This document shows positions 18,556-26,893 of a DNA stretch of 64,000 bases, piece after piece. The notes beneath the pieces are model-generated. The model saw only the letters and a program-made list of their open reading frames with translations. It had not been told where the DNA came from and did not search any database. Each line of letters starts with the position of its first letter. Positions within the stretch are counted from its first letter, which is position 1. The position numbers and the translations under genes are program-made. The DNA is from Aerococcus suis (lineage in GTDB: Bacteria > Bacillota > Bacilli > Lactobacillales > Aerococcaceae), in contig NZ_FWXK01000001.1 of NCBI RefSeq assembly GCF_900176325.1, positions 93,770 to 157,769 of the forward strand, read 5' to 3'.

Positions 18556-19440
18556 TTATCCTTCTTTCATTTGTTTCACTGTTGCTAATGTTTCGGCAAT
18601 ATCTTCAGTAATGCGAATTGCTTGTGATTTGGCATCTGCTGAAATACGATAAGGCTTTTGATTCATCGTCACATAAAGTGCTTGAGGGTTATTAGCCGTC
18701 CATTTTTGGAACGGATGACGAATGAATTGAGGTGTAGTCATACCAACTCCAATTTCTAAATATAAAATTTTATCGGCTTCATGAGCGTTTAAAAAATCTT
18801 GATACCGTTTATTTTGGGCATGCCAATCTGCATCTTCCACCATCCCACGCTCGGCATCGCGTTTATTTACTTCTAATGGAGCGCCACATTTAGGGCAATG
18901 TGGGACTAATTCACTCGGCACTTTCATATTCTCTTGTTCAGCAACCATTTGACGAACGAGTGCTTCATCTTGATACGTTTGTTGATGACAAAATTGCGAG
19001 CATTGCCATAATCCATACTCTCCTTGAATACGGAAAACTTTGTTCATATCATAATTAGCTGCATAAAAAGCATTATCAGCGTTGGTGGTAATCACATGAT
19101 ACGTCTTATCTCGTAGAATAGATTTCAAATCAAGATAGGCTTGTCCTACCGGTTGATCAAAGTAATTTAATAAAGCAAATCGACTTTGAAAAGCCCAATA
19201 CTCTTCCCAATCTTCAAAATCAGATAAAAATGCTTGCAGCATATCATAATAGTGATATTTCTCAATAAAATCTGGAAACGCCTCTTCAAAACGAGGGCCA
19301 GCATAAGTAAAACCGGTTGCAGCTGACATACCAGCCCCAATACCAACAACAATCGTTTCTGCTTCATCAATTGCTTGTTTTAATATTTCTGGTTGGCTAG
19401 CTTTCATATCAATAGCCCAATCGATTGCTAAATTCGTCAT
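18556..19440 (-). CDS. Class M sirtuin (SirTM), protein ADP-ribosyltransferase
   Basis: A 294-residue sirtuin-fold enzyme. The NAD site [12 protein letters not shown] is at residues 33-44, and the zinc cysteines are C147, C151, C182 and C185. The histidine used by deacetylating sirtuins is replaced: the motif reads FRIQGEYG with Gln139. Asn120, Gln139 and Arg194 match, with a constant offset of 2, the residues I recall as catalytic in Streptococcus pyogenes SirTM (N118, Q137, R192). Known family members transfer ADP-ribose to lipoylated GcvH-L. Together with the adjacent macrodomain, GcvH-L and LplA2 genes, this makes the assignment strong. Confidence 0.95.
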   Translation of the reverse strand: MTNLAIDWAIDMKASQPEILKQAIDEAETIVVGIGAGMSAATGFTYAGPRFEEAFPDFIEKYHYYDMLQAFLSDFEDWEEYWAFQSRFALLNYFDQPVGQAYLDLKSILRDKTYHVITTNADNAFYAANYDMNKVFRIQGEYGLWQCSQFCHQQTYQDEALVRQMVAEQENMKVPSELVPHCPKCGAPLEVNKRDAERGMVEDADWHAQNKRYQDFLNAHEADKILYLEIGVGMTTPQFIRHPFQKWTANNPQALYVTMNQKPYRISADAKSQAIRITEDIAETLATVKQMKEG

Positions 19441-19449
19441 AATTACTCC

Positions 19450-20247
19450 TTAATCATCTAATAACTTTTCATAAATTTCTCTATCTTTATCTAAAAAGAC
19501 ATTGAAAACTACTTTCAAATCGCTACCTGTCGTTCTTAAGTACTCTTCAACAGTTTCAATCGCAACTTTCGCCGCCTCTTCATTTGGATAATGAAACTCA
19601 CCTGTTGAAATACAACAAAAAGCCAGACTATCTAATTGATGGTCATCTGCTACTTTTAAACAAGAGCGGTACGCAGAACGAAGTAAATCTTCCTTGATTG
19701 GAGTGACACCCCTGGAGTCGATATAAGGGCCAACCGTATGTAAGACATATTGACTAGGTAAATTGTATCCTGAGGTAATCCGTGCTTTCCCCATTGGTTC
19801 TTTATGTCCTAATTTCATCATAAATTCATGACAAGCTAACCGTAATTGAATACCCGCACGTGTATGAATAGCATTATCGATACAATCATGATTAGCTTGT
19901 GTACACCCAAGCATATCTGAATTAGCTGCATTCACAATACCATCAGTCGCTAACAGTGTAATATCGCCTTGCCACAAATATAATTGAGATTTAACCGGTG
20001 AAAGCTCTGAGAAGTTAACCACGTTTCGTCGCGTCAATAATTCTTGTAATACAGCATCTTGTCTCATTAAAAAGTCATCAGAGACCGGTTTTGGCGGACG
20101 GATATTACAATACCCACGAAAGATTTCATATTTATCATCAATTGTTTCATTCGGATATGAACTAAAGAACTCTCTATGTTCAGGCATTTCAGCTGACAAA
20201 TCAGTCATTAGATGGTCAAGTTCTCTTAATAGCGTTTGGTCATTCAT
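19450..20247 (-). CDS. Zinc-dependent macrodomain ADP-ribosylhydrolase of the SirTM operon
   Basis: A 265-residue protein with an N-terminal helical extension (residues 1-85) and a macrodomain. The ADP-ribose-binding GDITLLATDGIVNAANS begins near residue 93. Next comes LGCTQANHDCIDNAIH, the Cys/His pattern of the zinc-containing macrodomains linked to SirTM. A C-terminal GEFHYPN loop (residues ~212-218) supports the same subgroup. Family members remove ADP-ribose from GcvH-L, reversing the SirTM reaction. It lies 9 nt upstream of the SirTM gene and 71 nt downstream of GcvH-L, with a hairpin in that gap. Confidence 0.94.
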   Translation of the reverse strand: MNDQTLLRELDHLMTDLSAEMPEHREFFSSYPNETIDDKYEIFRGYCNIRPPKPVSDDFLMRQDAVLQELLTRRNVVNFSELSPVKSQLYLWQGDITLLATDGIVNAANSDMLGCTQANHDCIDNAIHTRAGIQLRLACHEFMMKLGHKEPMGKARITSGYNLPSQYVLHTVGPYIDSRGVTPIKEDLLRSAYRSCLKVADDHQLDSLAFCCISTGEFHYPNEEAAKVAIETVEEYLRTTGSDLKVVFNVFLDKDREIYEKLLDD

Positions 20248-20267
20248 AATGTTCTCCTTAATAAAAG

Positions 20268-20306
20268 AAGGATTATAGCGACAGTTATCCCGTCACCATA
20301 ATCCTT
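20268..20306 (-). terminator. Weak attenuator-like hairpin between GcvH-L and macrodomain genes
   Basis: On the minus strand AAGGATTAT pairs with ATAATCCTT, extended by GTGAC/GTCGC pairing across a short loop, and CTTTTA follows. The U-tract is poor. It may reduce read-through so that GcvH-L is made in excess, or mark an RNA-processing site. Confidence 0.55.
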
Positions 20307-20318
20307 ACTTGTGATTCA

Positions 20319-20651
20319 TTATGCGTCTTCTAAGCCAGCAAAAGCTTCTTCATCAACATCTGTTAGTTTAACTAACCAATTTTCTTCTTGTTTAGCAGAG
20401 TTTAATAAGCTAGGTTCAGAAACAGCTGCTTCATTACGAGCAGAAACTGTACCATTTAATGGGCTTAAAATTTCCATTACTGTTTTAGAAGCTTCGATAC
20501 TTGCTAATGAGTCATCTTTTTTAACACTTTCTTCATCAGAAAAGTCTACATAACCCACTGTTCCAATATCGTCTTGTAATTCGGGAGTCATACTTACAAT
20601 ATATTCATTATCTTGTTTATCAATAAATAAGTAATTTGCGCGTTTTGTCAT
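20319..20651 (-). CDS. GcvH-L, lipoyl-domain substrate of the SirTM system
   Basis: A 110-residue lipoyl-domain protein related to glycine cleavage H protein. I place the start at 20651 ([11 protein letters not shown]), because AAGGAG lies at the right distance; the frame is open further upstream. Lys56 in [12 protein letters not shown] is the lipoylation site. Asp27 ([14 protein letters not shown]) matches the residue I recall as the ADP-ribosylation site in the S. pyogenes homologue. No gcvP or gcvT is in view, and the order GcvH-L, macrodomain, SirTM, LplA2 is the diagnostic operon, so it is not the ordinary glycine cleavage H protein. Confidence 0.94.
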   Translation of the reverse strand: MTKRANYLFIDKQDNEYIVSMTPELQDDIGTVGYVDFSDEESVKKDDSLASIEASKTVMEILSPLNGTVSARNEAAVSEPSLLNSAKQEENWLVKLTDVDEEAFAGLEDA

Positions 20652-20724
20652 TAAAAAAACTCCTTTCTTTAAACTACCGGTCCTCATTCTAACAAATTTC
20701 TTTACAGTTGGCTACTGTATTAGT

Positions 20725-20752
20725 TTGAAAATTTCTGTGTTATATTTAATAT
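20725..20752 (+). promoter_or_regulatory. Putative promoter of the OYE-family gene
   Basis: TTGAAA (20725-20730) and TAATAT (20747-20752) are 16 nt apart, about 30 nt before the ATG. It lies in the 130-nt divergent region shared with the GcvH-L operon, so one regulator could act on both. Confidence 0.5.
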
Positions 20753-20781
20753 AAGAATATAATAGTTAAAGGAGAATTTTT

Positions 20782-22002
20782 ATGTCGGAATTAAATCCTA
20801 AATATAAGCCATTATTCGAACCTATCACACTGGCTAACGGTGTCCAATTACCTAATCGTTATTCCTTAAATCCAATTACAACGAACGCTTCTTCTAATGA
20901 AGGATATGTAACAGAAGAAGAAACCAGATACGCTGAAAGACGTGCAAACTCTGCTCCATTCCAAGTGACAACAGCTGCTTATATCGAAGATTATGGTCAG
21001 TTGTTTGAATTTGGCCCTAGCATACGTGATGATTCCTATATTTACGGTCTATCACAACTCGCCAAAGCGATGAAGAAAGATGGGGCTAAAGCGATTATTC
21101 AATTAACCCATGCTGGTCGTTTTGCTAAAATTGCTTTAAAAGATTACGGAGCCGTTTATGGCCCTAGTGCAATGCATCTTAATACACCAATAGAACATGA
21201 TGTGATTGCTATGTCTAAACGAAAAATTAAACATGTGATTGAACAATATGCTCAAGCAACTCGTCGAGCAATTCAAGCTGGATTTGATGGTGTTGAAATT
21301 TCCAATGCCCAACGTTTACTACCACAACAATTCTTCTCTCCATTCTCTAACCAACGTGATGATGAATACGGTCCTCAATCCGTTGAAAATCGTTCACGTT
21401 TTGGTGTAGAGGTGATGGCAGCTGTCCAAAAAACGATTGATGAATACGCCAATGATGACTTTATTCTTGGTTTTAGAGGAACACCTGAAGAAACACGTGG
21501 TAATAATATTGGTTATACTGTTGATGAATTTAACGAATATTTTGACCGCATGATGGAAGTTTGTACAATTGACTACTATGCTATTGCTTCATGGGGACAT
21601 GATATTTATCTAGAAACCGTACGTGGTGACAAACATCATGGAGAACTCGTTAATAAAGTGGTAACAGATCATGTCAATGGTCGTTGTCCAGTCATTGCTA
21701 CTGGTGGAATCAATTCCCCTGAAAAAGCATTAGAGGCTTTGGAAAACGCAGATATGGTAGGAATGTCTTCTGTATTCGTAACGGAACCTGATTTTGTCAC
21801 TAAATTAGCAGCTGGAGAAGAAAATCAAATTAATTTAGATGTCACGTTAGAAGAATTACCTCAATTAAATATTCCTCAACGTGCTTTCAAAGATTTAGTT
21901 GAATTTATGGATTTAGGTGGCTCTTTACCAAAAGAAGCACGGGATGAATTTAGACGATTAGCTGACCAAGACCCTACCAGCTACTTTAAAGAATTCAAAT
22001 AA
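20782..22002 (+). CDS. Old Yellow Enzyme-family NADH:flavin oxidoreductase
   Basis: A 406-residue FMN-binding TIM-barrel of the OYE family. QLTHAGRFAK near residue 107 is the flavin/substrate signature, and VIATGGINSPEKALE near residue 300 is the phosphate-binding region. Family members reduce activated double bonds using NAD(P)H. It is transcribed away from the GcvH-L/SirTM operon from a shared intergenic region. An OYE gene is a recorded neighbour of that operon in Gram-positive pathogens, which suggests a joint redox role. Confidence 0.92.
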   Translation: MSELNPKYKPLFEPITLANGVQLPNRYSLNPITTNASSNEGYVTEEETRYAERRANSAPFQVTTAAYIEDYGQLFEFGPSIRDDSYIYGLSQLAKAMKKDGAKAIIQLTHAGRFAKIALKDYGAVYGPSAMHLNTPIEHDVIAMSKRKIKHVIEQYAQATRRAIQAGFDGVEISNAQRLLPQQFFSPFSNQRDDEYGPQSVENRSRFGVEVMAAVQKTIDEYANDDFILGFRGTPEETRGNNIGYTVDEFNEYFDRMMEVCTIDYYAIASWGHDIYLETVRGDKHHGELVNKVVTDHVNGRCPVIATGGINSPEKALEALENADMVGMSSVFVTEPDFVTKLAAGEENQINLDVTLEELPQLNIPQRAFKDLVEFMDLGGSLPKEARDEFRRLADQDPTSYFKEFK

Positions 22003-22004
22003 TT

Positions 22005-22032
22005 AAAAAAGCTGGTTTACACCAGCTTTTTT
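22005..22032. terminator. Bidirectional terminator between OYE and sodA
   Basis: AAAAAAGCTGGT, a short loop and ACCAGCTTTTTT form a symmetric hairpin 3 nt before the sodA stop. Confidence 0.9.
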
Positions 22033-22034
22033 AT

Positions 22035-22637
22035 TTACAATGCTTTTTCATATAATTCACTGACTTTATCCCAATTAACTATTTTCCAAATGGCCTTAAT
22101 ATAATCTGGGCGAACATTGCGATAATTTAAATAATAAGCATGTTCCCACACATCAACGCCAAAAATAGGAATTAATCCATCCATTAGCGGACTGTCTTGA
22201 TTAGGAGTTGATACTAACTCTAACTCCCCATTATTAACGACTAACCAAGCCCAACCAGAACCAAAGCGACCAGTCGCCACAGACAAGAATTGCTGTTGGA
22301 ATTCAGAAAATGAACCAAATGTTTGTTCAATTGCTTGTAACAACTGGCCATTAGGTTCTCCACCTTCGCCACCTAAAATTTGCCAATATAATGAATGGTT
22401 ATAATGACCACCAACATTTTGTCGAACTAGGGGGCGTATCTCCTCGGGAAGTTCATTAAAAATTCGTAATAATCCTTCAGCAGAATGATTTTTGAATTCA
22501 GTATTTTCTAAACCTTTATTTGCATTATTGACGTATGTTTGGTGATGTTTATCATGGTGTAAATGCATCGTTTCTTCATCAATAATCGGCTCAAGGGCAT
22601 CATAGCTATAAGGCAAATCTGGTAATGTAAAAGTCAT
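22035..22637 (-). CDS. sodA: Superoxide dismutase, Fe/Mn type
   Basis: A 200-residue Fe/Mn superoxide dismutase of the cytoplasm. The metal ligands are in the N-terminal [13 protein letters not shown], in [10 protein letters not shown], and in [13 protein letters not shown] (Asp and His); GSGWAWLV is the other signature. Mn use is likely in a lactic acid bacterium, but the sequence does not prove it. A promoter TTGCTT (RC of 22691-22696) and TATGAT (RC of 22667-22672), 18 nt apart, precedes a GGAGGG ribosome site. Confidence 0.96.
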   Translation of the reverse strand: MTFTLPDLPYSYDALEPIIDEETMHLHHDKHHQTYVNNANKGLENTEFKNHSAEGLLRIFNELPEEIRPLVRQNVGGHYNHSLYWQILGGEGGEPNGQLLQAIEQTFGSFSEFQQQFLSVATGRFGSGWAWLVVNNGELELVSTPNQDSPLMDGLIPIFGVDVWEHAYYLNYRNVRPDYIKAIWKIVNWDKVSELYEKAL

Positions 22638-22794
22638 CGGACTCCCTCCTTAATTTTGTTAGCACTATCATAGCAATATTTATCCTTATAAAGCAAAGAT
22701 AATGCCTATTATATAAGATTATTCTTCATTGTTCATCACCGTGCCGTTTTCTGATATAATAGTCTTTATGACAAACAATTAGAAAGAGGATAAT

Positions 22795-23556
22795 ATGCAA
22801 GTATTTAAAATATTTAAGGATGCGGTATTAAATAAATCTGATGCCGTACGTGGTATTTTCTTAAAAGGTGGCCAGGTCTTCCTTTATTTAGTTATTTTAG
22901 CTACTCTAATGGCTATCCCCCAAACCATTATCGCTGGAAAATTAGTCTCAACTTTAACCACTAACTTTGAGACGGTTGCTAATAATATACCTGAATATAC
23001 ACTAACAGATAATCAACTAGATAAAGATTCCGGCGAAGCTAAGGTTGTTAATACGGATTTTATTGTCTATAGTTTTGATCCAAATGATGACGTTTCAACC
23101 AGCGAATTGAAAGATTTAAATACCAATGGTTTAATCATTGAAAACCAAAAGGATCAGCTGTACCTTGCTGTTAATAATCAAGACTATCATATTAAATATA
23201 GTGATGGACTTAACGCTTCCGTTCAAAAATCATTATTCAACAATATGGGTCAATTCCAGTTTCTAACTTATCCGATTACTTTTATCGGAATAATGATTGG
23301 TCAGCTAGTCATGTTGAGCTTTCTTCAATTAATGATTGCTTTACTATGTGGCTTTTCAAAACATAGTCAACGTTTGAAGCTAACATTGAGTAATCGTTTT
23401 AGATTAGGTATTTTACAAAATACGCTACCAATACTAGTGATTACAGTAATTAACTTGCTGCCTTTAAATCTTCCATTTCAATTTGAAATTTTACTAATTG
23501 CTGGTGTTATTCGAACTGTCAAAGTAATGAAAAACATTAAGGTGATTAAATATTAA
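22795..23556 (+). CDS. DUF1189-family membrane protein
   Basis: A 253-residue protein matching the DUF1189 pattern. An N-terminal amphipathic stretch (MQVFKIFKDAVLNKSDAVRG) leads into a membrane helix near residues 26-48, then an extracytoplasmic domain of about 110 residues and three or four C-terminal membrane helices. Some relatives lie near maltodextrin genes but the role is unknown. It stands alone, divergent from sodA, and ends in a terminator facing the cshB repeat array. Confidence 0.8.
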   Translation: MQVFKIFKDAVLNKSDAVRGIFLKGGQVFLYLVILATLMAIPQTIIAGKLVSTLTTNFETVANNIPEYTLTDNQLDKDSGEAKVVNTDFIVYSFDPNDDVSTSELKDLNTNGLIIENQKDQLYLAVNNQDYHIKYSDGLNASVQKSLFNNMGQFQFLTYPITFIGIMIGQLVMLSFLQLMIALLCGFSKHSQRLKLTLSNRFRLGILQNTLPILVITVINLLPLNLPFQFEILLIAGVIRTVKVMKNIKVIKY

Positions 23557-23585
23557 AAAAAGCGGCTGATACCAGCCGCTTTTTT
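23555..23585 (+). terminator. Terminator of the DUF1189 gene
   Basis: AAGCGGCTG, a short loop and CAGCCGCTT form a strong GC stem flanked by an A-run and a T-run. Confidence 0.9.
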
Positions 23586-23624
23586 ATGCGTCGTAGTATT
23601 TTTTTGAATGATAACATCCGTTTT

Positions 23625-23847
23625 AAAAAGCGAAACTTGGTGCTTTTTCTCACACCCTGTAGTCGAGCTTGCAGAGAGGCGTCACTTTTAGGTCCAACGA
23701 CCGTGGTTAAACGTGCTTTATCGCATCCTTTTTAGTCGGGTTCGTATCGCCAGACTTAACGTTCTTTCGCATTTACCCTCTGTTTGTTTCACAAACTCCG
23801 GCTAAATGTCTCCAAGAAGTCAAGCCTAAACGGCGCTCCTCACACCC
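23625..23847 (-). repeat. Array of three hairpin repeats (A-B-A), downstream of cshB
   Basis: Read on the minus strand, unit A (23847-23729, 119 nt) begins GGGTGTGAG 2 nt after the cshB stop. It contains CGCC/GGCG and GACTT/AAGTC arms and ends GAACCCGACTA. Unit B (23728-23658) begins GGATGCGATAAAGCACG and is internally deleted to 71 nt. A third unit (23657 to about 23625) begins GGGTGTGAGAAAAAGC and is reduced to a small AAAAAGC/GCTTTTT hairpin. The same A-B-A layout occurs at 38440-38724. This fills the 264-nt gap between the two converging genes. Confidence 0.85.
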
Positions 23848-23849
23848 TT

Positions 23850-25202
23850 TTAGTAATCGACGTGATTTTTTTCTTTATTATATTGACGTTGGCGTTTACG
23901 TTTTTGACGTTGGTCTTGTAACCGTTGATTTTTCTTATGTTGTTTAATGTTACGTTTTAATTTCCGTTTGTATCCTGGTTTTACTTTTTGGCGTTTGTTA
24001 CGCTCAACCATTCCTTTAACGGTATGATCGGTTTCTTCTTGTTTTTTCCGATTTCTACGTTGCGAATGATCTTTTGCGTCTATCCATTCACTATCTTGAA
24101 TATCTTTAAATTCAAAGCGAATACCTTTATCTTCGAGCCATTCAATATCTTTTTGATCATCAGGTTCATAGAGTGTCACTGCTAAACCAGGAAGTCCTTG
24201 ACGACCAGTACGCCCTACACGATGAATAAAGAATTCTAACTCGCCAGGAACCTCATAATTAAACACATGAGAGACCCCTTCAATATCAATTCCACGTGCT
24301 GCTAAATCTGTTGCGACAACGTATTGATATTCCAGATTTTGAATTTGTTTCATCATCCGACGACGTTCTCTAGAATCTAAATCTCCATGAATCATACCAA
24401 CTGACAATCCTTTTGCTTTTAAAAATTGATACAATTCTTTAACTGTTTCAATTGTATTCGCAAAAATTAACGCTAAATAAGGTTGTCCAATCGTTAATCC
24501 TTCATATAATAGTTCTTTCGCATCTCGACCACGAACAGGTAATAAATAATTATCAATTGTTTCTGAAATCAAATGTTCACTTTGCAGTTGAATCCATTCT
24601 GGTGATTGCATATATTTACGTAAAAACGGACGTAGTTTAGTTGGAATAGTTGCTGAAAAGACATACATATTTAAGTCATTTGGCATTCGACCAGCAATTT
24701 GGTCAACGTCTTGCAAGAAGCCCATGTCTAAGGTCATGTCCGCTTCATCCACTACAAAACTATGTACTTGGTGAACAGATAATGCTTGTCGTTCAATTAA
24801 GTCTAATAGGCGTCCGGGCGTACCAACTACAATTTGCGGCACTTGATGCTCTAAACGTTCTGATTGGCGCATCGTATCTGTCCCACCAAAGGCACGCTCA
24901 ATCATAATCTCTTCGGGATGATGATCACTCAATTGTTTCGCTGCCTGATATAATTGTTCTCCTAGCTCCCGACTAGGTGCTGTAATAACGATTTGAGTTT
25001 CAGGTTTTGCTTCTACTTGATTCATTAATGGTAGGAGAAATGCGTGAGATTTTCCGGTTCCAGTTTGACTTTGGGCCACTAAACTTTTTTCTGCTTGAAT
25101 AATTGGAATAACCGCTTCTTGAATGGGTGACGGTTCTGTAAAATGTAATTCTTCTAATGCGTCATAAATAAAAGGTTTAAAATTGAAGGTTTTAAATGTC
25201 AT
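23850..25202 (-). CDS. cshB: DEAD-box RNA helicase, CshB-like
   Basis: A 450-residue ATP-dependent RNA helicase. It has the Q motif (FTEPSPIQEAVIP), Walker A (AQSQTGTGKSHA), DEAD as VDEADMTLDMGF, SAT, and motif VI HRVGRTGRQG. The last 80 residues are highly basic (KRKLKRNIKQHKKN), a typical RNA-binding tail. By length and tail it fits the CshB/YqfR branch, involved in ribosome assembly and cold growth. The 3' end of its mRNA runs directly into a hairpin repeat array. Confidence 0.92.
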   Translation of the reverse strand: MTFKTFNFKPFIYDALEELHFTEPSPIQEAVIPIIQAEKSLVAQSQTGTGKSHAFLLPLMNQVEAKPETQIVITAPSRELGEQLYQAAKQLSDHHPEEIMIERAFGGTDTMRQSERLEHQVPQIVVGTPGRLLDLIERQALSVHQVHSFVVDEADMTLDMGFLQDVDQIAGRMPNDLNMYVFSATIPTKLRPFLRKYMQSPEWIQLQSEHLISETIDNYLLPVRGRDAKELLYEGLTIGQPYLALIFANTIETVKELYQFLKAKGLSVGMIHGDLDSRERRRMMKQIQNLEYQYVVATDLAARGIDIEGVSHVFNYEVPGELEFFIHRVGRTGRQGLPGLAVTLYEPDDQKDIEWLEDKGIRFEFKDIQDSEWIDAKDHSQRRNRKKQEETDHTVKGMVERNKRQKVKPGYKRKLKRNIKQHKKNQRLQDQRQKRKRQRQYNKEKNHVDY

Positions 25203-25318
25203 TATGAAGCCACCTTTCTAATTATATAATAAGCATACCATGTGGAGGTTTTGCTTCTCAATTTAAATATTCATTATACTTAAAAGCGTCTTCTACGCCT
25301 ACCCTAAATCAAAATAAA

Positions 25319-25347
25319 TTGTCAGATTGATAAATCATCTATATAAT
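25319..25347 (+). promoter_or_regulatory. zwf promoter
   Basis: TTGTCA (25319-25324) and TATAAT (25342-25347) are exactly 17 nt apart. Transcription should begin about 18 nt before the ATG, leaving only room for the ribosome site. Confidence 0.85.
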
Positions 25348-25371
25348 GAATGAGACGAGAGGATGAGAGGC

Positions 25372-26841
25372 ATGTCAAATTCAAAAGTAAAAGGTTTAAT
25401 TGTTTTATTTGGAGCAACAGGCGATTTAGCGAGTCGAAAATTGTATCCTGCACTTTACCGTTTATATAAACGTCATCTATTATCAGACAATTTTGCTGTA
25501 ATTGGCACAGCTCGTCGTGAATGGAGCAATGATTATTATCGTCAAGTCGTCGCTGGTGCCGTCAATAATCTTGTTGATGACCAAGCGGAATGTCAACAAT
25601 TTGTTAGTCATTTTCACTATGTTTCGCATGATGCCACTGATTTAGCCCATTATAATATTCTCAAAGCGAAAATGGATGAATTGGAAGCTACCTATGAAAC
25701 TGGCGAAAATCATTTATACTATCTATCAACAGCTCCAAGTATTTTTCCAAAAATTACCAAATATTTAAAAGAAGCAAATATCGTGACTAAACAATCGAAT
25801 CATCGAGTGATTCTCGAAAAACCATTCGGGAGCGATTTGGCTTCAGCTCAAAAATTAAATGACTCGTTGAGTGATACCTTTAAAGATAACGATATTTACC
25901 GAATTGATCACTATTTAGGGAAAGAAATGGTCCAAAATATTTTAGCACTTCGTTATTTTAATCCTTTTATTGAAGCTATTTGGAATCATCACTATATTGA
26001 TAATATCCAAATTACATTATCAGAAGACATGCCTGTTGGAACACGTGGCGGATACTATGATAAATCAGGTGCCATTCGCGATATGTTCCAAAATCATATT
26101 TTACAAATTATGGCATTAGTCGGAATGACACTTCCTGAACACTATTCTCCTGAAAGTGTCCATGAAGCCAAAATCGATTTCTTAAAATCAATTCCTTCCT
26201 TTACGACTCAACAAGCCGAACAGTGCACTGTCCGTGGCCAATACCAAACTAACGATAATAATGTTGTGGATTATTTAAAAGAACCTGAAGTAGACGCCAA
26301 TAGTACCACAGAAACATTTTTAGCTGGTCGAATTCGCGTCAACAATGAACGTTGGCAAGGAGTTCCTTTTTATTTCCGAACTGGAAAAGCGTTAGGTGAA
26401 AAATATACCACTGTACAAATCATCTTAAATCCGCGTGTTTATAAAGATGAAGAAACAGAAGTTGTTCCAGACAGTGAAAAACCACGGTTAACCTTTTTTA
26501 TTCAACCAGAATGTGGGGTTCAACTTTACCTTAATGAAAAACAAGCCGGCCAAGATTTACGTCCTCAAATTCAATTATTAGACCATGATTGGCGAAAATC
26601 AGCTCAATACGTCGAAGAACCTTACGAAAAACTTATCTATAATACGCTACTTGGCGATCCTACTTATTTCACGACTTGGAATGAGTTACGTGAACAATGG
26701 CGAATTGTGGACAGCATTATTGCTGGTTGGCATGAAATAAATCACTCTAAATTAGACCAGTATCCAGCCGGTACTCACGGTCCAAAACAAGCTTATAATT
26801 TATTAGAACGTTATCATAATGAATGGATAGACTTAGATTAG
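25372..26841 (+). CDS. zwf: Glucose-6-phosphate 1-dehydrogenase
   Basis: A 489-residue enzyme that oxidises glucose-6-phosphate to 6-phosphogluconolactone with NADP, opening the oxidative pentose phosphate pathway. The NADP site is VLFGATGDLASRKL-like (residues ~10-22), and the catalytic RIDHYLGKEMVQN is near residue 180. I start at the second ATG (25372), because GAGAGG lies 9 nt before it while the first ATG abuts that site. Monocistronic, ended by a strong convergent terminator. Confidence 0.96.
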   Translation: MSNSKVKGLIVLFGATGDLASRKLYPALYRLYKRHLLSDNFAVIGTARREWSNDYYRQVVAGAVNNLVDDQAECQQFVSHFHYVSHDATDLAHYNILKAKMDELEATYETGENHLYYLSTAPSIFPKITKYLKEANIVTKQSNHRVILEKPFGSDLASAQKLNDSLSDTFKDNDIYRIDHYLGKEMVQNILALRYFNPFIEAIWNHHYIDNIQITLSEDMPVGTRGGYYDKSGAIRDMFQNHILQIMALVGMTLPEHYSPESVHEAKIDFLKSIPSFTTQQAEQCTVRGQYQTNDNNVVDYLKEPEVDANSTTETFLAGRIRVNNERWQGVPFYFRTGKALGEKYTTVQIILNPRVYKDEETEVVPDSEKPRLTFFIQPECGVQLYLNEKQAGQDLRPQIQLLDHDWRKSAQYVEEPYEKLIYNTLLGDPTYFTTWNELREQWRIVDSIIAGWHEINHSKLDQYPAGTHGPKQAYNLLERYHNEWIDLD

Positions 26842-26851
26842 TGAAGTCATA

Positions 26852-26891
26852 AATAAAACCCCTGAATCATTTTTGATTCGGGGGTTTTATT
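26852..26891. terminator. Bidirectional terminator between zwf and nrnA
   Basis: ACCCCTGAATCA pairs with TGATTCGGGGGT around T5, flanked by A-rich and T-rich tracts. Confidence 0.9.
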
Positions 26892-26893
26892 GT

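Noticed and set aside
18556-19440. Sirtuin-type protein deacetylase (CobB)
   Set aside because: The catalytic histidine is replaced by glutamine, and the operon context is ADP-ribosylation.
20319-20651. Glycine cleavage H protein
   Set aside because: No gcvP or gcvT is in the window, and the neighbours and key residues fit GcvH-L of the SirTM system.
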